From: Niabella sp.
Lineage (GTDB): Bacteria > Bacteroidota > Bacteroidia > Chitinophagales > Chitinophagaceae
Length of the DNA: 64,000 nt
Assembly (NCBI RefSeq): GCF_030150205.1
Contig: NZ_JASLGT010000008.1
Location: forward strand, 372,001-436,000
Reading direction: 5' to 3'
A program made the translations under genes and the position numbers. Each line of letters begins with the position of its first letter. Position 1 is the first letter of the stretch. Positions 17,706 through 25,031 of the stretch are shown in pieces. Below the pieces are notes generated by a model. It saw only the letters and a list, made by a program, of their open reading frames with translations. It was not told where the DNA came from and did not search any database.

Positions 17706-18255
17706 GTGCCTGTGTATGGGTACAATACCGACTGATCAGTTTTTTTTGTACCCCCGAAATTCCGGCAATAACATTTAATAACCTAAAAAAAGGGATCATC
17801 ATTGCTCCGGCGCCTGCAGGACGCATATCGCTGATCCTGGACACCACCGCCAGTGCCAGCAGGCTTTTAGGAATCCCTTTCTTATCGGTTTTACGATCAC
17901 TGGCCAGGCCATACAGGATCCGCAAGGCATTCTCAAAACCTTCAGAACCCGGAAGCACCACCGTAGTAAAAACAACCGGCTCCGAAGATGCGTTCGAAAA
18001 GCGATGCCATTGCCCGGCCTCTACCGTAAGCTTTTGCCCGGCGCCCAGCACCAAACGTTCTTTTTTAAGCGTAATGGTTAAGGCCCCGGAGACCACGATA
18101 AAGGTTTCCGAAAAGTTCCGGTGATAATGCAGCGGCGTACCGCCACCGGGCATTAAGGTTACCTGTAATGTAGTAATCCTGCCATTGGTTGCCCTGGCTG
18201 TTTGGGTAAATGTTACCCGGTCTTTGATGACCGGATTTACAATTGTTTGTTGCAT
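17698..18255 (-). CDS. Cupin-domain protein
   Basis: 185-aa cupin. The motif GGGTPLHYHRNFSETFIVVSG supplies His/His/Glu (in parts: TPLHYHRNFSETF), and GQWHRFSN the last His. Unlike the shorter cupin at 13970 it carries a C-terminal extension (about 125-185) with a moderately hydrophobic stretch MMIPFFRLLNVIAGISGV, which might contact membrane. The end overlaps mepB by 8 bp. Activity unknown. Confidence 0.82.
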   Translation of the reverse strand: MQQTIVNPVIKDRVTFTQTARATNGRITTLQVTLMPGGGTPLHYHRNFSETFIVVSGALTITLKKERLVLGAGQKLTVEAGQWHRFSNASSEPVVFTTVVLPGSEGFENALRILYGLASDRKTDKKGIPKSLLALAVVSRISDMRPAGAGAMMIPFFRLLNVIAGISGVQKKLISRYCTHTQAHG

Positions 18256-18317
18256 ATATAAACGATTATAAAGTATAAGAAAATACCGGGTACCGGTTGT
18301 TGGTTATCACCTGCCGG

Positions 18318-18800
18318 TTACAGAAAAAGATCTTTTTCCATCACAACGATATTCCGGTCCCGGATATGCATCCGTTCCAGTTCGTTCCAGCCGAGCCTCC
18401 GGTATAATGTTTCTGCGGTGTGGGTAAACAAATGTATTTTTTCAAAACCCAGGCCCCGGCAATAGTCGTGTATATAGTTACATAAAGCGGCTCCATATCC
18501 CCGGCCTCTTTGGGAAGGCCGGGTATACACCAGGGCCAGCCATTTTTTATACACATTAAAATGGGGTAACCGCTCAAGCAGCCCCACGTGATCATAAATA
18601 CCCCCGGTGGCAATAGGCGTTCCGTCCAGTGTCATCAATACCTGGCATTGCTGCCGGTCGGCCGTTACTGCCCGTAGCCGCTCCTGTGTAGTCTCCACCG
18701 GGATCTGCCATTCTTCAACATACCAGTCTGCGATCAACATCAACGACCGCTGGTCCTCCGGCCTTAAGATCTCAAATTCTATCTGGTGCATTGTTTCCAT
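18318..18800 (-). CDS. GNAT-family N-acetyltransferase
   Basis: 160-aa acetyl-CoA-dependent acetyltransferase. The acetyl-CoA pyrophosphate loop is RGRGYGAALCNYI (pattern R/Q-x-x-G-x-G/A; here SQRGRGYGAAL at about residue 118), preceded by the beta-4 strand WLALVYTRP. C-terminal strand: KIHLFTHTAETLYRRLGW. Start ATG 18800; a second ATG at codon 4 is possible. Acceptor substrate unknown. It stands 62 bp upstream of the cupin/mepB pair on the same strand. Confidence 0.9.
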   Translation of the reverse strand: METMHQIEFEILRPEDQRSLMLIADWYVEEWQIPVETTQERLRAVTADRQQCQVLMTLDGTPIATGGIYDHVGLLERLPHFNVYKKWLALVYTRPSQRGRGYGAALCNYIHDYCRGLGFEKIHLFTHTAETLYRRLGWNELERMHIRDRNIVVMEKDLFL

Positions 18801-18893
18801 TTGTTCCGTTCTTATTTATCAGTATATGGATGCACCGGTCAGATCAGCGCATCCATATACAACGTATTTTTACATACCAACAGGCATCAATCA

Positions 18894-19739
18894 CTATTCA
18901 ACTTTTTGAAGGGTGGTCGTGGATGTTGTATTGGTAACGACCTTTTTGATTTCACCGGTGGGCAATGGTATCATGGATACCAGGGTAGCAGCAGACTCCT
19001 GTTTTACCATGCCCACACCGTGTGCCATCCAGATGGTTATTTTTTCATTCCCATTGGCAGTTTCCTGTTTGTCTCCGATTTTGGATGTGATCCTGGTCCC
19101 CACATCATAGGAGAACTTATTGCATACAAAACTGCCTGCGGGCACTTTAATGGTCTCTACTTTGCCAGACCCTGTAACGGCTGCGATCTCCTGCTTACTG
19201 GATCCGCTCTGACCATTGCTGGTATATTCGATCAGCTGCTCCTGTGCCGACGGCCCTTCAGTGGTAATCGTGCTCCCGTCTTTTAATGCATTTTGCATGA
19301 CCCTATATGCGGGGTAGCCGGTCACTTCGGCCCTGGTTACTTTTACGTTGGGCATTTTACCAAACAACTCCACGTATTGATACCAGGCATCCGGTACTTT
19401 TATTTCGGTGTAGGTTTTACCACCAAGCGCAAACAGCCGGTTATCCATCGTCATGGAGGTTCCGCCGGTTTCTACTAAAGCATGCAGGTTATACACGGTA
19501 ATACCCGAAGAATCTTTACTACCGGTAATATTTTGTGTAACGGTGGCTTCAGTACCCCCGTCGCCTTCTACTTTATAAATAAACTTTTTGTTTTTTGCAG
19601 GGATAAAATTGCCTGCTTTTGCCGGTTCCTTAGGATCATCTATATTGCTGCTATCCTGTTCACAGCCGGCGCACAGAACTGCAGCCAGCCATACGGCCGT
19701 TACCGGTTTGCTGATGGTGCTCATTAATTTGTTATACAT
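18894..19739 (-). CDS. Hypothetical lipoprotein
   Basis: 281-aa predicted lipoprotein, family not recognised. The ATG at 19737-19739 is chosen because the signal peptide with lipobox VLCAGC follows (another ATG five codons in, at 19724, is equally good); the longer open frame to 19958 runs into the repeat region and is not credible. The mature part is beta-rich with KKFIYKVEGDGGTEATVTQN, YQYVELFGKMPNVKVTRAEV, IKVPAGSFVCNKFSYDVGT and IWMAHGVGMVKQES. The last two patterns resemble DUF3108-like or TapB-type lipoproteins (a processing phrase of the form 'made by pathway ... VGLVK'), but I would not assign it. Confidence 0.65.
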   Translation of the reverse strand: MYNKLMSTISKPVTAVWLAAVLCAGCEQDSSNIDDPKEPAKAGNFIPAKNKKFIYKVEGDGGTEATVTQNITGSKDSSGITVYNLHALVETGGTSMTMDNRLFALGGKTYTEIKVPDAWYQYVELFGKMPNVKVTRAEVTGYPAYRVMQNALKDGSTITTEGPSAQEQLIEYTSNGQSGSSKQEIAAVTGSGKVETIKVPAGSFVCNKFSYDVGTRITSKIGDKQETANGNEKITIWMAHGVGMVKQESAATLVSMIPLPTGEIKKVVTNTTSTTTLQKVE

Positions 19740-19872
19740 AATTGATACATTATTTTGGGGAGCAAATGTATCGAAGGGGAAGCGCCCGGTAAAAGCGGGG
19801 CGATGAATACCATGCTTAGAAGTCAAACAACCGGTTTTACCGACTATTGCATGTTTCATTTGCGTTATCATA

Positions 19873-20010
19873 AACCGCGGAGTACATGAGCACCCAGAGG
19901 CTCGCTGGGGATATTGACCGCGAGGTACGCGAAGGTTACGCAAAGAATACAATGTCATTCAATGCCAGTCCCCGCGATTGTTGCGGATGCTTTGTGCGCT
20001 TTGCGTTAAA
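19873..20010. repeat. AACCGCRGAG-family repeat, long form, copy 1
   Basis: Begins TGCGTTATCATAAACCGCGG (from 19861) and ends GCTTTGTGCGCTTTGCGTTA. The same 150-bp arrangement is repeated at 20096-20246, offset exactly 235 bp. Contains internal CGCGAGGTACGCGAAGGTTA phrases typical of this family. Confidence 0.7.
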
Positions 20011-20095
20011 CTTTAAACCGCAAGGAGCAAGGATCACGCGAGGTGCGCAAAGTTTTTTACTATGACCTTCCTTCCTCTGATCATTGTGGATAGAT

Positions 20096-20246
20096 TGCGT
20101 TATCATAAACCGCAGCGTACATGAGCACGCGGAGGCTCGCTGAGGATATTAACCGCGAGGTACGCGAAGGTTACACTAAGAATGCAATGTCATTTAATGA
20201 CATTGCCTGCGATCGTTGCGGATGCTTTGCGCGCTTTGCGTTAAAG
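20096..20246. repeat. AACCGCRGAG-family repeat, long form, copy 2
   Basis: Shares with 19861-20011 the start TGCGTTATCATAAACCGC, the phrase TACATGAGCAC, the block CGCGAGGTACGCGAAGGTTA, the AATGTCATT motif and the end GCGCTTTGCGTTAAA. Between the copies (20011-20095) lies a further partial phrase, AAACCGCAAGGAGCAAGGAT. No gene is visible in 19740-20273. Confidence 0.7.
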
Positions 20247-20273
20247 ACAGCGCTGTTGGCAAACAATCCTGCG

Positions 20274-22616
20274 TTAGTACTGATCCCTGGGACGGCTGCC
20301 CATTTCCAATACCAGTGTGCCGCCCTTGATGAGTTGTTGCCAGGGCACGAAAGGCCTATGCATTTTTTGTTGATTCAGCAAGATGGATTGTACATAGATA
20401 TGGCTGCTGTCGTTATTCTTTGTTTCAATAATAAGCTCCTTTCCGCTATAGAACCGCGGACTGAGCCGGATCTTTATACGGTTGAACAGCGGGCTGCCAA
20501 TCCCCATTTGAGCATTGGGACCGGTTAACCCCTTTATATCAAACAAGCCCATGGAGGCCATTACAAACCAGGCGCCCAACTGGCCCTGGTCTTCATCCTG
20601 GCCAAAACCATAACCATGAACGCCTCCGGTGCCATAAAACTGGTTGCAGATCGCCCGTACCCATTTTTGTGTAAGTGATGGCCGGCCGGAGAAATTAAAC
20701 AACCAGGACACATGCAGGTTGGGCTGGTTACCGTGATTATAGATACCGCCAACACCAGCAAAAGCATCAATTGTGGCGCCGCCGCCAAATAACGCTTTTT
20801 GCGAAATGGTGAAAATACTGTCTAACCGGTTGTTGAAGGTTTGTGTGCCCATCTTCCGTACCAGGGTTTCCATATCATGGGGCACAAAATAGGTGTATTG
20901 CCAGGCGTTTCCTTCCTGGAATCCGCGCCAGGGCTGGGATGGATCAAAGCGATCAATAAACCGGCCATTGGCCAGGCGGGGCCTTACCAGTTTTAATTGC
21001 GGATCATAAACGTTTTCCCAGGCTTTTGACAAACGCATCAGGGTATCCTGGTCTTTCTTTTTGCCCAGCAGCCGGGCCCACTGCCCCACCGCATAACTGC
21101 TGAAGGCGTATTCCAGCGTATGCGACACCGAAAACTGCCAAAGCTCACTGCTGCCGCTCCCGGAATCCAGGTGGTTTACGTATCCATACCGGCGAAACCG
21201 GTCCAGGTCCATTTTTCCTGCTCCGAAGGGGCGGCCGTTCCATTCGAGCTCATTCTTCCGTGCAGCCGCATACGCCAGCGGCACATCAAAATCCCGGATG
21301 CCCGCCATATAGGCCGCTGCAAAAACAAGTCCCACAAAATTGGTTCCCACCCCTGAAACATACCGGCTGTTTGCAATACCATCGCCCAGCCAGCCGGCAT
21401 CTTTATAAACCAGCAACTGGCTTTTGATAAAGTCCGAATAATATTCCGGGTACACCAATGCCCAAAGCTGCGCCAGGTTCCAGTAAATACCCCATACGGC
21501 ATCGGTATTGTAATGTTGATGCTGTGGCTTGCCCTGCTTATCCAACGGGATCTGTCCGATCGTTCCGTCATTTTTTGGATAGGCACCGTTTACATCACTG
21601 GCCAGGCCCCGTCCCAGCACCGCATGATAAAGGCCCGTGTAAAACTTTACAAGATCGGCACGGTTCTTCCCTTCCACTTCGATACGGCCCAGATATGCAT
21701 TCCAGGTTTCCTTTGATTGTGCCCGGGCCTGGTCAAAAGAAAGCGTGGCGGCTTCCGTTTCCAGGTTCAGCCGTGCATTTTCAATGGATGTATACGACAA
21801 GCCGGCCTTAATGGTTAAGGCCTCCTGTTCTTTTGTAGAAAAGCCAAGATATATACCCGCTCCTTTTCCCTTAGCCTCCCTTACAGACATATGGACCTCC
21901 TTTCCGTTAAAGGCGCCGTAAGCCGTACACGCCTTATCAACCACGGCCGAAAAGTACAGGGTTACCGATGCGCCCGGTTGATATTTTTGAATATACGCCG
22001 GCAAGGTGGTCACCCAGCCTTCGATGCGGCCATCGGGCAGCAAACGCACACCGGCATCTTTTACCGGCCCGCTTTCGCCCTGCTGATTGCCGATATCAAA
22101 AAGGATGTAAGCCTGTTCCGATGCCGGAAAGGTATACCGGTGAAAAGCCACCCGTTTGGTGGCCGTGAGCTCCGCCCGGATGCTGTAATCCTTCAGCCAT
22201 ACGGAATAGTATCCCGCCGTGCTGATCTCATCTTTACGGTCAAAACGCGACCGGTAACCACTGTCCGGATCTTCAGGCTTTCCCGGCACGGTCTGTAAGG
22301 CCCCGGTAATGGGTGCAAATACAATCCCGCCAACCTGGAACTCATGAACATTAGGAAATCCTTCAACAGAGCTATCGCGGTAATCATAACCTGTGGCTTC
22401 CCAGCCGCTGGCATTGCCATAGCTTCCATTGGTGGCCGGTCCGGGTTTGGCCATACCAAAGGGTAAGGCCCCGGGTGCATAATGAAACCAGCGACAGTGT
22501 GCCGTACCAATGCCCGGATCTACAAACTGTGTAAAATCCTTTTGTGCATCCGCCTGGTTGCCCAATAAAACAAAGAGGACGGTTAAATAAACCGGAAACC
22601 AAAATAAATGTCGCAC
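20274..22616 (-). CDS. GH92-family alpha-mannosidase
   Basis: Secreted exo-alpha-mannosidase of family 92, about 780 aa. An ATG at 22763 would overlap the kinase gene by 109 bp and put ~50 residues before the signal peptide, so I prefer GTG at 22614-22616, which begins directly with the hydrophobic signal (VRHLFWFPVYLTVLFVLLG, cleaved near QADAQ) 38 bp after the kinase stop. GH92 landmarks: EGNAWQYTYFVPHD with the candidate general acid E568, SVSHTLEYAFSSYAVGQWAR, and the acidic loop GQDEDQGQLGAWF (D674-E675-D676) in the place where the family usually has GNDDCGQMSAW. The N-terminal motif GYDYRDSSVEGFPNVHEFQV also departs from the usual SHTHLSGTG. Last gene of the mannose operon. Confidence 0.9.
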   Translation of the reverse strand: MRHLFWFPVYLTVLFVLLGNQADAQKDFTQFVDPGIGTAHCRWFHYAPGALPFGMAKPGPATNGSYGNASGWEATGYDYRDSSVEGFPNVHEFQVGGIVFAPITGALQTVPGKPEDPDSGYRSRFDRKDEISTAGYYSVWLKDYSIRAELTATKRVAFHRYTFPASEQAYILFDIGNQQGESGPVKDAGVRLLPDGRIEGWVTTLPAYIQKYQPGASVTLYFSAVVDKACTAYGAFNGKEVHMSVREAKGKGAGIYLGFSTKEQEALTIKAGLSYTSIENARLNLETEAATLSFDQARAQSKETWNAYLGRIEVEGKNRADLVKFYTGLYHAVLGRGLASDVNGAYPKNDGTIGQIPLDKQGKPQHQHYNTDAVWGIYWNLAQLWALVYPEYYSDFIKSQLLVYKDAGWLGDGIANSRYVSGVGTNFVGLVFAAAYMAGIRDFDVPLAYAAARKNELEWNGRPFGAGKMDLDRFRRYGYVNHLDSGSGSSELWQFSVSHTLEYAFSSYAVGQWARLLGKKKDQDTLMRLSKAWENVYDPQLKLVRPRLANGRFIDRFDPSQPWRGFQEGNAWQYTYFVPHDMETLVRKMGTQTFNNRLDSIFTISQKALFGGGATIDAFAGVGGIYNHGNQPNLHVSWLFNFSGRPSLTQKWVRAICNQFYGTGGVHGYGFGQDEDQGQLGAWFVMASMGLFDIKGLTGPNAQMGIGSPLFNRIKIRLSPRFYSGKELIIETKNNDSSHIYVQSILLNQQKMHRPFVPWQQLIKGGTLVLEMGSRPRDQY

Positions 22617-22654
22617 CGTTAAACCGTTTATATAAACAAAATGGTATCTGCCAC

Positions 22655-23521
22655 CTATCTGCCAGCCAGCCAGCTGCCCGCAGCGCCGTATAATGCGGCC
22701 CGCTCCCCCAGCACCGACCGCTTTACCTTCACAAACGGAAAGCGTTTGTGAAGGGCGTCGCACATTTCCTGTTGAAAGACTTCATAAGCCCCGGTAATAT
22801 TTCCCCCGATCACTACAGCCTGCGCCGGTTTCATTTCAATAAAAGATGCTAAAAATGCACCCAGGGTTTTCCCAAATTCTTTAAAGAGCAACGGCACCCT
22901 TGCATCCGTTGCTGCACAGGCCCAAAGCTCTTTTACACCATCCAGTACTGTGCCGGATAAGGCAGCGTATTGTTTTACAAACCACCGGGTAGAGAGGTAG
23001 TCCTCAGCAATTCCATCACGGAATGGGAATTGCCACAGGTCCGCGTTTTCAGCCATTCCATCTGTATAGAATGCAGACCCCAATCCGGTGCCCAGGGTGA
23101 TGCCCACCACCTGGTTAAAACCATCATTGGCCACACCGGCAAATACTTCGCCCTGAAGAAAACAGGCGGCGTCATTTTTGATAAAGAACTGCCCGGGGGA
23201 ACAATGGAGCGATTCCGCAAGCAATTGTTTTACATTGTGCTGGTACAACGCATCATATTTTCCCTGTGCCTTCATCAGGCTCACGCCACCCTGGTAATCG
23301 AAAGGCCCCGGCATGGCGATGCAGATCTTAGACACCGGAACATCCTGCATAGCCGCCCGCATACAGGCGCTCCAGGTATCAATAACCGGTTTCACCGCTG
23401 CAGCCGCGTTTACCGGCATGCGTATCAGGGAAGGCCTGATCATGCTCCTTTTTTCCAGGTCGATCAGTGCCGCTGTAATATGCGTTCCTCCGATATCAAC
23501 CGCCAGTACAAGATTGTTCAT
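22655..23521 (-). CDS. ROK-family sugar kinase (probable mannose/glucose kinase)
   Basis: 288-aa cytoplasmic hexokinase of the ROK family. The ATG at 23519-23521 follows the MFS stop by 5 bp and starts MNNLVLAVDIGGTHITAALI, the N-terminal phosphate loop. Other features: MPGPFDYQGG, KNDAACFLQGE with the catalytic Asp, GITLGTGLGSAFY, and VVIGGNITGAYEVF. The zinc motif CxCGxxGCxE of most ROK kinases and repressors is missing; instead there is FRDGIAEDYLSTRWF. There is no helix-turn-helix, so it is a kinase, not a repressor. Context with a mannose-6-phosphate isomerase and GH92 suggests that mannose is the substrate (inference). Confidence 0.88.
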   Translation of the reverse strand: MNNLVLAVDIGGTHITAALIDLEKRSMIRPSLIRMPVNAAAAVKPVIDTWSACMRAAMQDVPVSKICIAMPGPFDYQGGVSLMKAQGKYDALYQHNVKQLLAESLHCSPGQFFIKNDAACFLQGEVFAGVANDGFNQVVGITLGTGLGSAFYTDGMAENADLWQFPFRDGIAEDYLSTRWFVKQYAALSGTVLDGVKELWACAATDARVPLLFKEFGKTLGAFLASFIEMKPAQAVVIGGNITGAYEVFQQEMCDALHKRFPFVKVKRSVLGERAALYGAAGSWLAGR

Positions 23522-23526
23522 TCGTT

Positions 23527-24975
23527 TCAGGGATGCGTTATTTGATCTATTGACCTGTTGATGTTGCTTTCTTTTGCTGCTTCCGGTATGAAAGCACTGC
23601 CCTTCCATTCGGTTTCAATCTGCTCCAGCGATTTTCCTTTGGTTTCCGGAAGCAGGCGGTACACGGTAATAAATGCAATGACGCCGAAAGCGGAAAAGAT
23701 CCAGAAGGTTCCGCCGGTACCCACGGTTTTCAACAGTATAGGGGTTAGCTGTCCTACAATGGTATCCGCGATCCACATGACCATGATGCTGATGGCCATT
23801 GCCCGTCCCCGGATCTTACCCGGGAAGATCTCAGCAGCAACTACAAACTTCAGCGGACCGATCGAAAAGGCAAAACAAGCCAGGAAGGCCATTACACAGA
23901 TCAGTAACCAGATGGAAGTTGTGGCGCCTGTTGCAAAACAAAGCCCGGTTAAGAACAGCGCAACGGTTGCCCCCGCCGTACCCCAGAGATATAGCGGCCT
24001 GCGCCCTGCGCTGTCTACCTTCCACATCGCAACCAGGGTAAAGATCATATTGGCAAATCCAAAGATCACCTGGCTTAAAAGAGAATTGCTTAATGATACA
24101 CCAGCATTGCTTAAAATACTGGGACCATAATAAATGATCGCATTAATGCCGCTGAACTGCGAAAACAGTGGCAGCAATATGCCCAGTAACAGGGCTTTTC
24201 GCCAGCGGGGCGCAAACAATTCGCGGTATGAGCCCTCCCCGGTTCCGGCATCCTGCAACGGTGTACCTGCAGCCGCCTCGTCACCCGGCGAAATACTTTT
24301 GATAATGGCCAGCCCTTCTTCCGTTCTTCCCTGCTGTATGAGCCAGCGCGGACTTTCCGGCACAAAAAACAAGCCCAGTAAAAACAGCAGGGCGGGTATC
24401 ATTCCCAGCCCCAGCATTCCTCGCCATACTTCCTGCCGGAACAAAAGGGTGGTCCAGTTGCCGGGCTCATTTGCCGGGTGCGCCGCAGCATCATTTACCA
24501 GGCCCGCATTGCTGAGATAAGCGATGAGGATGCCCAGGGTAAGTGCAAACTGGTAAAACGTAACCAGCCGGCCGCGGATCCTTGCCGGGGCAATTTCCGA
24601 TATATAAAGGGGCACCACATTTGAGGCCAGTCCGATCCCCACACCGCCCAGGAACCGGAACACGATCACCCCGGTTAAGGAAGGCATGGCGGCACAACCC
24701 AGTGCCGATAAAAAAAAGAGCAATGCTGCTATAAACAATGGCTTTTTCCGTCCCCACCGGTCGCTTAACTCACCGGAGGCCGCCACGCCCGCAATACAAC
24801 CAATGAGTGCTACAGATACAAACCAGCCTTCTTCAAAGGCCGAAAGTGAAAACTGCTTTTGCAGGAACGGCAGTACTCCGGAAACCACGGCCATATCAAA
24901 CCCGAAAAGAAAGCCGCCCAGGGATGCCACAAGGGTGATGGTAAGAATGGAAGATCGTTTAATGGATACAGGCAT
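23527..24975 (-). CDS. MFS sugar porter (XylE/GLUT-like)
   Basis: 482-aa inner-membrane sugar:proton symporter of the sugar porter family with 12 predicted transmembrane helices. ATG 24975 is chosen; a TTG two codons earlier is the alternative. Signatures: GFLFGFDMAVVSGVLPFL in helix 1, DRWGRKK in loop 2-3, GVGIGLASNVVPLYISEIAP in helix 4, PESPRWLIQQGR in the middle loop, QFSGINAIIYYGP in helix 7 and PETKGKSLEQIE at the C-terminus, all canonical for this family. It lies between the isomerase (56 bp upstream) and the ROK kinase (5 bp downstream), so it likely imports free mannose. Confidence 0.95.
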   Translation of the reverse strand: MPVSIKRSSILTITLVASLGGFLFGFDMAVVSGVLPFLQKQFSLSAFEEGWFVSVALIGCIAGVAASGELSDRWGRKKPLFIAALLFFLSALGCAAMPSLTGVIVFRFLGGVGIGLASNVVPLYISEIAPARIRGRLVTFYQFALTLGILIAYLSNAGLVNDAAAHPANEPGNWTTLLFRQEVWRGMLGLGMIPALLFLLGLFFVPESPRWLIQQGRTEEGLAIIKSISPGDEAAAGTPLQDAGTGEGSYRELFAPRWRKALLLGILLPLFSQFSGINAIIYYGPSILSNAGVSLSNSLLSQVIFGFANMIFTLVAMWKVDSAGRRPLYLWGTAGATVALFLTGLCFATGATTSIWLLICVMAFLACFAFSIGPLKFVVAAEIFPGKIRGRAMAISIMVMWIADTIVGQLTPILLKTVGTGGTFWIFSAFGVIAFITVYRLLPETKGKSLEQIETEWKGSAFIPEAAKESNINRSIDQITHP

Positions 24976-25031
24976 TGGCAAGAATTGAATCGTTCTAAAT
25001 ATATTTCATTTGCGTTTATATAGTGCAGCAC

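Noticed and set aside
24984..24995. TTGAATCGTTCT just upstream of the MFS gene, resembling the core GTCGAATCGTTCC of the PUL operator
   Set aside because: Ten shared bases only, 9 bp from the start codon, no second half-site at 20 bp.
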